Source: Ruminiclostridium sp. | Lineage (GTDB): Bacteria > Bacillota > Clostridia > Oscillospirales > Ruminococcaceae | Direction: 5' to 3' | Assembly (NCBI GenBank): GCA_017941355.1 | Contig: JAGAWN010000016.1 | Coordinates: 1-53,750, forward strand | DNA length: 53,750 nucleotides | Part shown: piece by piece, positions 42,150 to 50,531 of the stretch | Numbering within the stretch: position 1 is the first letter of the stretch | How the letters are laid out: each line of letters opens with the position of its first letter | Notes under the pieces: model-generated | Seen by the model: only the letters and a program-made list of their open reading frames with translations | What the model was told of the DNA's origin: nothing | The model's database searches: none | Translations under genes and position numbers: made by a program

Positions 42150-44375
42150 TTACTCAAACGTGATCTGGTTTATATCCAGATCCGACATAGCGCCCGCCGA
42201 CGGTATCGTTTTGGAGAGGAATCTGTCCGGCTCCTCGATCATACCCTCGCTGTACGGAAGCGCACTTGCAAGCTCGGTCTTTGTGAGCCTCATTACCTGT
42301 ACGCCCTGCGTGTCACGCGCGGCTTTGGGCAGCACGAGAGCCGAGTTGAAAATGAGTATCTTCCCCGCCGCGGACTGCAGAATGAACTCCGTGTCCTCCG
42401 GCAGCTTGTACATAGCGATAAGCTCCGAGCCGTCGTAATACGCATTGGCAAGCTTCTTGCGCTTTGTCTTTGTTTCAAACGAGGACAGCGGGACTTTCGC
42501 GCACTTTCCGTTTTTGAAGAAAAGTATTATGTGTCCGGAGTAATCCTCGGTAGTTATCATTCTTATAATGCGTTCGCCCTGCTCCATTTCAAGCTTTGCG
42601 GGAACGTAGTCGCCCATGAGGCTCGCCTTGGTATCCGCAAAATCGTTGACGCAGGATTTATAAACCTGGAACTTGTCGGTAAAGAACAGCAGTTCGGTCT
42701 TTCCGGAAAGCTCCTGCTCAAAGATCATCTCATCGCCCTCTTTGAGCTTCTGCTCACCGCTCATGCGGAGCGACGCGGCAGTTATGCGCTTGAAGTAGCC
42801 CTCTGCGGTGAGGAAGCAGTTCACCGTGTAATCCGGGATCTTCTCCTCCTCTTCCTCGTCCTCGTCATCAAACGCCTGCGCAAACAGAGTGCGGCGGGGC
42901 TGTCCGTATTTCTCCGATATCTCGGTAAGCTCCTCGATGATGAGCTTCTTTATCTTGCGCGGAGATTCGAGAGTCTCTTCCATGTCCGCGATCTCGTTTT
43001 TGAGGTTGTCTATCTCGTCCGTGCGTTTGAGAATGTATTCGCGGTTGATATGACGCAGCTTGATCTCGGCTACATAATCCGCCTGCACCTCGTCGATACC
43101 GAAGCCTATCATAAGATTCGGAACTACCTCGGCTTCCTCGTCGGTCTCGCGGATTATCTTTATCGCCTTGTCGATGTCGAGCAGTATCTTTTTCAGTCCG
43201 AGCAGCAGGTGCAGCTTTTCTTTCTTCTTGCCAAGCTCGAAGTAGATCATGCGCTTCACACATTCCATGCGGAAGTCTATCCATTCCTGCAGTATCTCGT
43301 AAACGCCCATGACGCGGGGATTCCCCGCTATCAGAATGTTGAAGTTGCAGGAGAACGCGTCCTGCAGCGGTGTAAGACGGAACATCTTGCGCATGAACTC
43401 GTCCGGATCCTTGCCTTTTTTCAGGTCAAAGGTAAGCTTCAGACCGGACAGATCCGTCTCGTCACGGATATCGGATATCTCGTTGACCTTGCCGAGTTTG
43501 ACGAGTTCGAGAACTTTGTCCATTATCGCTTCCACCGTGGTGGTGGGCGGTATCTCGGTGACTTCTATGCAGCGGCTCTCCTTGTCGAACGTGTACTTTC
43601 CGCGCACGACTATGCTTCCGCGTCCGGTCTTATAGACTTTCTGCATTTCTTCCTCGTCATACACGATAAAACCGCCGCCGGGGAAATCGGGTCCCTGCAA
43701 AGTTGAGGAAACATCATGCTCCGGGTCTTTCATCATAGCTATCGTGGTGTCGCATATCTCGCGGAGATTGAAAGAGCAGATGTTGCTCGCCATCGAGACA
43801 GCGATACCGATGTTGTTGTTCACCAGCACAGACGGAAAGCGCACCGGGAACAGCACCGGCTCGGTGAGGGTGTTGTCGTAGTTGGGCATGAAATCCACAG
43901 CGTCCTTATCGATATCCGTGAACAGTTCGGCGCATATAGAGTCAAGCTTTGCCTCGGTGTAACGTGACGCGGCGTAGGACATATCCCGCGAGTACGCCTT
44001 GCCGAAGTTGCCCTTGCTGTCGATGTACGGGTGCAGCAGTGCGCCGTTGCCGCGGGCGAGACGCACCATTGTGGCATATATCGCCTGGTCGCCGTGGGGA
44101 TTGAGTTTCATGGTCTGACCGACGATGTTTGCTGACTTCGTGCGGTCGCCTTTGAGCAATCCCATGGTGTACATGGTATAGAGAAGCTTGCGGTGCGCGG
44201 GCTTGAAGCCGTCTATCTCCGGCAGCGCGCGGGACACGATGACGCTCATGGCGTAGGGCATATAGTTTTCTTCGAGGGTATCGACGATGTTCTTCTGCTC
44301 GACGATGCCTGCGCCCTCGATGTAAGCGTCAAGCTTTTTTGTTTTCGGAAGTTTTGGTTCTCTTTTCTTTTTCAT
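42150..44375 (-). CDS. parC: DNA topoisomerase IV subunit A (GyrA/ParC family)
   Basis: Type IIA topoisomerase breakage-reunion subunit, 741 residues. Winged helix with catalytic Tyr in AASRYTEAKL (about residue 138), the HRKLLYTMY and NPHGDQAIYATMVRLA blocks, tower and coiled-coil domains, an acidic patch (EDEEEEEK) near residue 515 and a C-terminal pinwheel-like domain. The C-terminal repeats lack a clear GyrA box, favouring ParC. It partners the ParE at 44829-46829. AAAGGAAA precedes the ATG. The gene is separated from parE by a toxin-antitoxin locus, so parE-parC read-through must pass that locus. Confidence 0.9.
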   Translation of the reverse strand: MKKKREPKLPKTKKLDAYIEGAGIVEQKNIVDTLEENYMPYAMSVIVSRALPEIDGFKPAHRKLLYTMYTMGLLKGDRTKSANIVGQTMKLNPHGDQAIYATMVRLARGNGALLHPYIDSKGNFGKAYSRDMSYAASRYTEAKLDSICAELFTDIDKDAVDFMPNYDNTLTEPVLFPVRFPSVLVNNNIGIAVSMASNICSFNLREICDTTIAMMKDPEHDVSSTLQGPDFPGGGFIVYDEEEMQKVYKTGRGSIVVRGKYTFDKESRCIEVTEIPPTTTVEAIMDKVLELVKLGKVNEISDIRDETDLSGLKLTFDLKKGKDPDEFMRKMFRLTPLQDAFSCNFNILIAGNPRVMGVYEILQEWIDFRMECVKRMIYFELGKKKEKLHLLLGLKKILLDIDKAIKIIRETDEEAEVVPNLMIGFGIDEVQADYVAEIKLRHINREYILKRTDEIDNLKNEIADMEETLESPRKIKKLIIEELTEISEKYGQPRRTLFAQAFDDEDEEEEEKIPDYTVNCFLTAEGYFKRITAASLRMSGEQKLKEGDEMIFEQELSGKTELLFFTDKFQVYKSCVNDFADTKASLMGDYVPAKLEMEQGERIIRMITTEDYSGHIILFFKNGKCAKVPLSSFETKTKRKKLANAYYDGSELIAMYKLPEDTEFILQSAAGKILIFNSALVLPKAARDTQGVQVMRLTKTELASALPYSEGMIEEPDRFLSKTIPSAGAMSDLDINQITFE

Positions 44376-44522
44376 GTTTATTTCCTTTGTTCCTGTATTT
44401 CTATATTGACAAATCTTATGAAATATGCTATACTTTAAACAGACAGAGCCCGACTGTTAAACGGTCGCTGCTCCCTTTATGATTATTTAGAAAATAACCG
44501 CCTCAGGGGCAATTGAGGGCGG
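44376..44522. other. Spacer upstream of parC with antisense RNA gene and shared terminator
   Basis: It contains the plus-strand promoter at 44406-44434, the antisense RNA body and the hairpin at 44490-44530. I could not identify a convincing minus-strand promoter for parC here, so parC may depend on transcription from parE or from the toxin promoter. Confidence 0.6.
44406..44434 (+). promoter_or_regulatory. Strong promoter of the putative antitoxin RNA
   Basis: TTGACA (44406-44411), 17-bp spacer, TATACT (44429-44434) with extended TGC, pointing toward the 3' end of the toxin gene. No open reading frame with a ribosome site follows, which fits an RNA gene. Confidence 0.8.
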
Positions 44523-44536
44523 TTATTTTCTTTTGC
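44441..44536 (+). ncRNA. Putative antisense antitoxin RNA (RatA-like arrangement)
   Basis: Transcript of roughly 95 bases predicted from the promoter at 44406-44434 to the hairpin terminator at 44490-44530. It begins with a small stem (CGACTG/CGGTCG, loop TTAAA, 44451-44467) and its 3' part is complementary to the end of the toxin mRNA, including the toxin stop codon at 44523-44525. The toxin and RNA genes converge and share a terminator, as in txpA/RatA of Bacillus subtilis. Coordinates of both ends are estimates. Confidence 0.65.
44490..44530. terminator. Shared bidirectional terminator of the toxin and antitoxin RNA
   Basis: A 13-bp perfect stem, 44490-44502 with 44518-44530. The last toxin codons and its stop lie in the right arm. 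A/T-rich arm ends give U-rich tails in both directions (TTATTTTCTTTT and the complement of ATTATTTAGAAAA). Confidence 0.85.
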
Positions 44537-44627
44537 CGTTGTCTTTAGCTCTGATAATAAGATTGATTATCGCACAGATAAGTATTCCAAGTTGGAGTAT
44601 CTGTTCAAGCGTAATGTACATAGACAT
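44523..44627 (-). CDS. Holin-like type I toxin, 34 residues
   Basis: A tiny membrane protein, too short for ordinary ORF searches: MSMYITLEQILQLGILICAI then INLIIRAKDNGKRK. One membrane helix (about residues 7-25) and a basic tail, the plan of putative holin-like toxins (TxpA/BsrG/Hol_Tox group), many of which begin MYxTLxxLLQLGI. AAGGAGAG lies 3-4 bases before ATG 44627 (a second ATG is at 44621). It has a consensus promoter at 44790-44818 and a leader of about 155 bases with several stems, which would favour translational control. A convergent antisense RNA gene lies at its 3' end. Confidence 0.8.
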   Translation of the reverse strand: MSMYITLEQILQLGILICAIINLIIRAKDNGKRK

Positions 44628-44783
44628 CACTCTCCTTATGTTATTAAGGGAGCGCGATGCCATGGCATCGGAAACGACCGCCTAACACGTTGTGGTCGGG
44701 CTTTGTCCGGACGTTGTACCTGCCCCTGCGGCAGAGTACAGGTCTCGCAGACTATTCAGTTGCAGCAGGTGAAACAGCCTGCT
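44628..44783 (-). other. Long structured leader of the toxin mRNA
   Basis: About 155 transcribed bases without an open frame. Visible stems are GCAGCAGG/CCTGCTGC (44762-44785), a CGACC/GGTCG stem in 44675-44700, and the perfect 16-bp palindrome CGATGCCATGGCATCG (44655-44670) close to the toxin ribosome site. Such leaders in type I toxins delay translation until processing. Confidence 0.65.
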
Positions 44784-44789
44784 GCATTT

Positions 44790-44818
44790 ATTATACCACA
44801 AACGCGGAATATTGTCAA
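44790..44818 (-). promoter_or_regulatory. Consensus promoter of the toxin mRNA
   Basis: Minus strand TTGACA (44813-44818), 17-bp spacer, TATAAT (44790-44795) with extended TGG. It lies just beyond the parE stop codon. Confidence 0.88.
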
Positions 44819-44828
44819 ATAAAGGGAC

Positions 44829-46829
44829 TCAGCTCAGATCGAGATCGTCAAGGTACTGACTGCCGAACTCGGCAATGTAGTCCTTGCGTCCCTGGAGGTT
44901 GTCGCCGAGAAGCAGGTCAAACATCTCCTGCGTTCTCACCGCGTCGGAGGGCAGCACCTTGATGAGCCGCCTTGTTTCGGGATTCATCGTGGTCAGAGAC
45001 ATCATCTCCGGCTCGTTCTCACCGAGACCTTTCGAGCGCTGAATGGTGTACTTCCTGTCGCCGATATCCGCGAGTATCTTCGTTTTCTCCGGCTCTGTGT
45101 AAGCGAAGTATGTGCGTTCCTTCGTATTTATCTCGTACAGCGGGGATTCCGCGATATATACAAGTCCCTCGCGTATCAGCGTGGGAGTTAGCCGGTACAG
45201 CATGGTAAGCACCAGCGTGCGTATCTGGAAACCGTCCACGTCGGCATCGGTGCATATAACTACCTTGTTCCAGCGCAGATTGTCAAGGCTGAAGCCGGAA
45301 AGATCCTTTGTCTTGTTCGCTTTGGAGGTTACTTCCACTCCGCAGCCGAGCACGCGTATCAGGTCTGTGATGATCTCGGACTTGAATATCTTGTCGTAGC
45401 CCGCTTTCAGGCAGTTGAGTATCTTTCCGCGTATCGGCATTACCGCCTGGTACTCCGAGTCGCGGGCGAGCTTTACCGAACCCAGCGCCGAATCGCCCTC
45501 CACGATGTATATCTCGCGCTTGCTGACGTCCTTGCTGCGGCAGTCAACGAACTTCTCCACGCGGTTGGAAAGATCGAGTGTACCGGTAAGCTTCTTCTTC
45601 ACTCCGGCGCGTATCTTGTCGGCATTCTCGCGGGCGCGCTTGTTTATGATGATCTGTTCGCAGATCTTCACCGCCTCGTCCGGGTTCTCGATGAAGTATA
45701 TCTCGATGCAGTGCTTGAGCCAGTCGCGCATTGCTTCGTAAACGAACTTGTTGGTGATCGATTTCTTCGTCTGGTTCTCGTAGCTGGTCTGCGTCGAGAA
45801 GTTGGAGGAGATGAACACAAGGCACTCTTCTATATCCGAGAACTTTATGGAGCTTTCGCCCTTGTTGTACTTGTTGGTGGATTTGAGATAGCTGTCTATC
45901 TGCGAAGTGAGTGCCTGCTGCATAGCCTTGTCGGGGCTTCCGCCGTGTTCGAGCCACGAAGAGTTGTGGTAATGCTCGACAAGCTTCACCTTGTTGGAGA
46001 AAGCCAGCGCTACGTGCAGCTTGACCTTGTACTCGTCCTTGTCCTCGCGGTCTTTGCCGACACGCTGGGCTGTCCAGTCCTGCGGAGTGCCGATAGCGGT
46101 ATCTCCCACGATCTCTTTAAGGTAGTCGGTAATGCCGTTCTCATAGCAGTATTCTTTTTCTTCAAACTCCCCGTCCTCATTCTCGGAGCGGTACACGAAC
46201 ACAAGTCCGTCATTCACTATAGACTGACGGCGCAGCACGTCGTCAAGGTAGTCGTCGCCTATGTCGATATCGGTGAACACATCGAGATCGGGCTTCCACT
46301 TTATGACCGTACCGGACTGACCGGTGGATTTCGTGCGTATGAATCCCTTGCCGTCCTTGTCGCCGGTAACGTTGAAGCCTTTCTCAAAGCGCAGGGAGTA
46401 GTGCCATGTCCCGTTGTCGGCTTCGACAGTCATGTACTCCGCGGCGAACTGCGTCGCGCAGAGACCGAGACCGTTGAGACCGAGGGCGAAGGAGTAGTTG
46501 TCACCGGAGTTGTTGTCGTACTTGCCGCCCGCGTAGAGGGTGCAGAACGCAAGCTCCCAGTTGTACTTGTCCTCGTTCTTGTTGAAATCTATCGGGATAC
46601 CGCGTCCCATGTCGGCAACTTCAAGCGACATATCCGCGAAACGCGTGATAGTTATGCGCTTGCCGTAGCCCTCGCGCGCTTCATCTATCGAGTTCGAGAG
46701 GATCTCAAACACGGAGTGGCGGCAGCCCTCTATGCCGTCAGAGCCGAAAATGACCGCAGGGCGTTTGCGCACCTGATCGGGTCCTTTGAGGGACTTTATA
46801 CTGTTGTCATCGTATGTTTTCTTTGCCAT
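44829..46829 (-). CDS. parE: DNA topoisomerase IV subunit B (GyrB/ParE family)
   Basis: ATPase subunit of the type IIA topoisomerase, 666 residues. GHKL ATPase motifs: EILSNSIDEAREG (Asn for Mg), VADMGRGIPID and GLNGLGLCATQF. Transducer domain follows, then TOPRIM with YIVEGDSALGS (EGDSA), CTDADVDG and a C-terminal QRSKGLGENEPE block. It pairs with ParC at 42150-44375. The promoter is at 46860-46888 and GGTG lies near the ATG. The missing long insert of Gram-negative GyrB and the pairing with a ParC-like subunit favour topoisomerase IV over gyrase. Confidence 0.92.
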   Translation of the reverse strand: MAKKTYDDNSIKSLKGPDQVRKRPAVIFGSDGIEGCRHSVFEILSNSIDEAREGYGKRITITRFADMSLEVADMGRGIPIDFNKNEDKYNWELAFCTLYAGGKYDNNSGDNYSFALGLNGLGLCATQFAAEYMTVEADNGTWHYSLRFEKGFNVTGDKDGKGFIRTKSTGQSGTVIKWKPDLDVFTDIDIGDDYLDDVLRRQSIVNDGLVFVYRSENEDGEFEEKEYCYENGITDYLKEIVGDTAIGTPQDWTAQRVGKDREDKDEYKVKLHVALAFSNKVKLVEHYHNSSWLEHGGSPDKAMQQALTSQIDSYLKSTNKYNKGESSIKFSDIEECLVFISSNFSTQTSYENQTKKSITNKFVYEAMRDWLKHCIEIYFIENPDEAVKICEQIIINKRARENADKIRAGVKKKLTGTLDLSNRVEKFVDCRSKDVSKREIYIVEGDSALGSVKLARDSEYQAVMPIRGKILNCLKAGYDKIFKSEIITDLIRVLGCGVEVTSKANKTKDLSGFSLDNLRWNKVVICTDADVDGFQIRTLVLTMLYRLTPTLIREGLVYIAESPLYEINTKERTYFAYTEPEKTKILADIGDRKYTIQRSKGLGENEPEMMSLTTMNPETRRLIKVLPSDAVRTQEMFDLLLGDNLQGRKDYIAEFGSQYLDDLDLS

Positions 46830-46859
46830 TATATCACCTTTTCAAAAAAATACCTATAT

Positions 46860-46888
46860 ATTATAGCACAAACAGGCTCAGATTTCAA
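46860..46888 (-). promoter_or_regulatory. Promoter of parE
   Basis: Minus strand TTGAAA (46883-46888), 17-bp spacer, TATAAT (46860-46865) with extended TGC, about 30 bases ahead of the start codon. Confidence 0.8.
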
Positions 46889-46892
46889 GCAT

Positions 46893-46934
46893 TTTTTATC
46901 TGACTGCCCGTATAACTTTTTATCTGACTGCCCG
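46893..46934. repeat. Two 18-bp direct repeats upstream of parE
   Basis: TTTTTATCTGACTGCCCG occurs at 46893-46910 and again at 46917-46934, 24 bp start to start. They sit just upstream of the parE -35, between it and repeat family 2 copy C. A regulator site or a local duplication are both possible. Confidence 0.75.
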
Positions 46935-46987
46935 GACCGTTACACGGAGATCCGGGCATCTGTGAGCAAAAAAGGCTTTTTTTGACA
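46933..46987 (-). repeat. Structured intergenic repeat, family 2, copy C
   Basis: CACGGA (46943-46948) pairs with TCTGTG (46959-46964) on the plus strand, followed by AAAAAAGGCTTTTTTTGACAGAC, a diverged form of the TTTATTGACAAACAG block. This is the only copy between divergent genes (parE and the Na/Pi cotransporter). Confidence 0.7.
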
Positions 46988-47013
46988 GACCGCCTGTTTT
47001 TTTTAAAAAAATA

Positions 47014-47042
47014 GTGACTTTTTTCACGGGTTATGTTATAAT
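47014..47042 (+). promoter_or_regulatory. Promoter of the Na/Pi cotransporter gene
   Basis: GTGACT (47014-47019), 17-bp spacer, TATAAT (47037-47042) with extended TGT. The -35 is weak, so an activator or the extended -10 may matter. Confidence 0.7.
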
Positions 47043-47119
47043 AGAGGAGTATGCATGACGGCTTGGCTCACATTCCGTCTTAAAGAAAACCATGAAGAAA
47101 AAACTCCGAAGGATAAGTT

Positions 47120-48802
47120 ATGAGTACGACAGACATTATTACCGCGATCTTACAGCTCGCCGCAGGCATAGGCATATTTCTCACTGCCTGTTCGATGATG
47201 AGCGCAAATCTTGAATCTCTGAGCAGCAGCAAGCTCAGATCTCTTTTCTCGAAAGTCTCCGGCAGCAAGCTGCTCGGTGTGGGCATTGGCGCGGTGGGAA
47301 CTGCCGCGATACAGAGTTCCGGCGCGACAACGGTAATGGTCATCGGTTTCGTGAACGCGGGGATAATGTCTCTCACCCAGGCGGCAACCATCGTTTACGG
47401 CGCGAACATCGGTACGACGATAACCGGTCAGATAGTCGCGCTCGGTATGTTCGGCGGCGATTTTATCTCCACAACCGTCATATTCTCCGCGCTGGCGGGA
47501 GTGGGCGCGTTCATCGTCACGTTCGCAAAATCCGATACGGTAAAAAAGACCGGCGGTATCCTCGCCGGTTTCGGTATGCTGTTCGTGGGACTTGAAATGA
47601 TGAGCGCGTCTATGGACAGCTTCGCAAGACTTGACAGTGTGAAAAGCTTCCTTGCGGGAATAGACAGCATCGTGCTTCTGATAGTGATAGGCGCGATACT
47701 TACCGCTATAGTGCAGAGTTCTTCCGTTATGACCTCGGTTGCGATAACTATGGTAGTCTCGGGGCTTATCACTCTCGAACAGGGCATTTATCTCACAATG
47801 GGTTCAAACATAGGTTCCTGCGCAGTCGCTCTTATGGCAGGACTCACCAGCGGCAAAAACGCGAAGCGCACCGCGCTTATCCACCTTATCTTCAACATCA
47901 GCGGCGTTGTGGTATTCACGATAGTCGGCGTGCTTATTGATCTGCTTTCGGGCGGAGACGTGAACTTCGGGACAATGTTCGGGAGCCTGTTTCCCGGCGC
48001 TCCGCAGACCCAGCTCGCTATGTTCCATACGGTGTTCAACGTGCTGACGGTACTTCTGGTACTGCCGCTGACAAATCTGCTTGTAAGCACCGTTACGGTC
48101 ATTATCCCCGACGAAAAGGAGATCGTGCATGAGGAGAAGAATGTCCCGAAGCTGCACTACATCGACGACCACATGCTCGCCACACCGCCGGTTGCGGTAC
48201 AGCAGGCAAAAAACGAGATCGTGAACATGGCGGAGATCGCAATGCAGAACTTCTCGCTTTCCTGCCGTATCATCGGAACACTTGATTTCACCGATTTGGA
48301 GCAGTTCCGGGCAAACGAGGAAGAACTGAATTTTCTGAATCACAAGATAGTCGATTTTCTTGTAAAGCTTTCCGACGCGCAGCTGAGCGCAAAGGATATG
48401 CGGTATATATCCACCGCTTTTCACGCGGTCACAGACCTCGAACGGGTGGGAGACTATGCCGAGAACATCGTGGAATACGCGGAACATCTGAAAGCCGCGG
48501 ACGAGAAGTTTTCGGATGACGCGGTTAGCGAGATAGAAGCAGTCCGGGAACTGATAGAGGATCTTTTCGGTCATATCATGCGGGCATATATCAGCGGTGA
48601 TAAAGAAGCCCTCGATCTTGCAAACGAAGCGGAGGACGAAGTGGATATCGTCACTTCGGAAATGGCGGACAACCATATCCGCAGACTCAGCGAGGGCGTC
48701 TGTACAGCCGATGTCGGAGCGCAGTACCTTTCTCTGTCCTCCGACGCGGAAAGAGTTGCGGATCACTTCATAAATCTCGGCAAAGCTGTACGGGAATCAT
48801 AA
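47120..48802 (+). CDS. Na/Pi cotransporter family protein with PhoU-like domain
   Basis: A 560-residue protein. Residues about 1-335 hold two inverted membrane repeats with the QSSGATTVMVIGFVNAG and QSSSVMTSVAITMVVSG signatures of the NptA/PNaS family, sodium-coupled phosphate transport. Residues about 350-560 form a cytoplasmic helical PhoU-like domain (LNHKIVDFLVKLSDAQLSAKD, HAVTDLERVGDYAENI, RVADHFINLGK) with the D/E-x-x-x-D metal motifs. Many bacterial members work in phosphate efflux or balance. AAGGATA precedes the ATG. The leu operon starts 36 bases later on the same strand. Confidence 0.92.
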   Translation: MSTTDIITAILQLAAGIGIFLTACSMMSANLESLSSSKLRSLFSKVSGSKLLGVGIGAVGTAAIQSSGATTVMVIGFVNAGIMSLTQAATIVYGANIGTTITGQIVALGMFGGDFISTTVIFSALAGVGAFIVTFAKSDTVKKTGGILAGFGMLFVGLEMMSASMDSFARLDSVKSFLAGIDSIVLLIVIGAILTAIVQSSSVMTSVAITMVVSGLITLEQGIYLTMGSNIGSCAVALMAGLTSGKNAKRTALIHLIFNISGVVVFTIVGVLIDLLSGGDVNFGTMFGSLFPGAPQTQLAMFHTVFNVLTVLLVLPLTNLLVSTVTVIIPDEKEIVHEEKNVPKLHYIDDHMLATPPVAVQQAKNEIVNMAEIAMQNFSLSCRIIGTLDFTDLEQFRANEEELNFLNHKIVDFLVKLSDAQLSAKDMRYISTAFHAVTDLERVGDYAENIVEYAEHLKAADEKFSDDAVSEIEAVRELIEDLFGHIMRAYISGDKEALDLANEAEDEVDIVTSEMADNHIRRLSEGVCTADVGAQYLSLSSDAERVADHFINLGKAVRES

Positions 48803-48837
48803 CATACAGTATTATGTGTGGGAACGGAGGAAACACA

Positions 48838-50529
48838 ATGAACAATGTTACCAAATACTCAAGGCAGTTCTTTGAACCGCCGACAGTAAAGCGAAAGTGG
48901 GCGCAGCACTCATACATAGACCATGCGCCCCAGTGGTGCAGCGTCGATCTGAGAGACGGGAACCAGGCACTGATAACGCCGATGAATCTTGAAGAAAAGC
49001 TGGAATTCTTCAGAAAGCTCGTTCAGATAGGCTTCAAGGAGATAGAAATAGGCTTCCCCGCCGCGTCCGAAACGGAATACACGTTCTGCCGCACGCTGAT
49101 CGAAAAGAACATGATACCGGACGATGTGGCGATACAGGTGCTTACCCAGTCAAGAGAGCATATAATCCGCAAGACGTTCGACGCACTCGAGGGCTGTAAA
49201 AACGCTGTCGTTCACCTGTACAACTCCACTTCGCTGGCACAGCGCGAGCAGGTGTTCCGCAAAAGCCGTGAGGAAGTCAAAGAGATCGCCGTATCGGGCG
49301 CTGAGATGTGCGCGGAATACCGCCGGAAATACAAAGGGAATTTCCGTTTTGAGTATTCCCCGGAAAGCTTCACGGGAACCGAGCCGGAATACGCTCTTGA
49401 AGTCTGCAACGCTGTCCTCGATGTATGGAGACCGTCGCCTGACGACAAAGTTATCATCAATCTGCCGGTCACCGTTCAGCTCTCCATGCCCCATGTCTAT
49501 GCCGACCAGGTTGAGTATATGTGCGACAATCTGAAATACCGCGAAAACGTGACAGTATCGCTGCACCCGCACAATGACAGAGGCTGCGCTGTGGCGGATA
49601 CCGAAATGGGACTTCTCGCGGGCGCGGAAAGAGTCGAGGGAACGCTGTTCGGCAACGGCGAGAGGACAGGAAACGTCGATATCGTGACCCTCGCGCTGAA
49701 TATGTATTCACAGGGGGTTGACCCGAAGCTGGAGTTTTCCGATCTTCCCTCCATTTCCGAACTGTACAGCCGTGTCACCGGAATGAGCATCAACGAACGT
49801 CAGCCCTACAGCGGAAAACTCGTTTTCGCGGCGTTCAGCGGTTCCCACCAGGACGCTATCGCAAAGGGGCTGAAATGGAGACAGGAAAACGCGCCCGACA
49901 AGTGGAACGTCCCCTATCTGCCGATAGACCCCACCGATATCGGGCGGGTTTACGAAGCGGACGTTATCCGCATAAACAGTCAGTCCGGCAAGGGCGGTAT
50001 CGGATATATCCTCGAAACAAGATTCGGCTACGATCTCCCGAAGAAGATGCGCGAGAGCGTCGGCTATCTCGTCAAGGGCGTTTCGGATCACCGTCACAGG
50101 GAGCTGCAGCCAGAGGAGGTTCTCGCGATCTTCAAGGAAAACTATGTTAATATCACCGCTCCCCTCGATATCCCGGAAGTGCATTTTATCCAGGAAAACG
50201 GTATCGAAGCCACTGTGGAAATAGTCTATGACGGACACAAAGGAACTGCCGTGAACAGCGGCAACGGACGTCTCGACGCGGTAAGCAACGCAGTCAGGGA
50301 GTTCACAAAGCTTGACTTCTCGATAAACGGATATACCGAACACGCGCTCGAACAGGGTTCTTCGTCTCAGGCGGTATCTTACGTTGAGATCACAAGCTGC
50401 GGCAAAAGCTTCTGGGGAACAGGAGTTCATACCGATATCATCACATCATCTATCAGGGCTTTCGTCAGCGCTATAAACAATATGCTCACCGCAAAGAGAA
50501 ACGCCTCCGACCTCGGAAAGGATTATTAA
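48838..50529 (+). CDS. leuA: 2-isopropylmalate synthase
   Basis: First committed enzyme of leucine synthesis, condensing acetyl-CoA and 2-oxoisovalerate. It has 563 residues. Catalytic TIM barrel has [12 protein letters not shown] (metal Asp, about residue 35), [12 protein letters not shown], and [13 protein letters not shown] (HxH metal site). The C-terminal leucine-sensing LeuA dimer domain ([30 protein letters not shown]) is complete, so feedback inhibition by leucine is expected. [11 protein letters not shown] at the start marks the type 2 (mycobacterial-like) LeuA class. GGAGGAAA precedes ATG 48838. It is the first gene of leuACDB; no T-box or leader peptide is seen upstream. Confidence 0.95.
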   Translation: MNNVTKYSRQFFEPPTVKRKWAQHSYIDHAPQWCSVDLRDGNQALITPMNLEEKLEFFRKLVQIGFKEIEIGFPAASETEYTFCRTLIEKNMIPDDVAIQVLTQSREHIIRKTFDALEGCKNAVVHLYNSTSLAQREQVFRKSREEVKEIAVSGAEMCAEYRRKYKGNFRFEYSPESFTGTEPEYALEVCNAVLDVWRPSPDDKVIINLPVTVQLSMPHVYADQVEYMCDNLKYRENVTVSLHPHNDRGCAVADTEMGLLAGAERVEGTLFGNGERTGNVDIVTLALNMYSQGVDPKLEFSDLPSISELYSRVTGMSINERQPYSGKLVFAAFSGSHQDAIAKGLKWRQENAPDKWNVPYLPIDPTDIGRVYEADVIRINSQSGKGGIGYILETRFGYDLPKKMRESVGYLVKGVSDHRHRELQPEEVLAIFKENYVNITAPLDIPEVHFIQENGIEATVEIVYDGHKGTAVNSGNGRLDAVSNAVREFTKLDFSINGYTEHALEQGSSSQAVSYVEITSCGKSFWGTGVHTDIITSSIRAFVSAINNMLTAKRNASDLGKDY

Positions 50530-50531
50530 CT

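Noticed and set aside
41868-43706. 612-codon open frame on the plus strand across the GH3 and parC genes
   Set aside because: It runs antisense through two well-supported genes and crosses their boundary; its composition is that of a shadow frame.
45711-46985. 424-codon plus-strand frame over parE
   Set aside because: Antisense to ATPase and TOPRIM motifs of parE and continuing into the parE promoter and repeat DNA.
48803-48837. Possible T-box or leucine leader peptide ahead of leuA
   Set aside because: Only 35 bases separate leuA from the cotransporter gene; there is no room for a T-box and no run of Leu codons.
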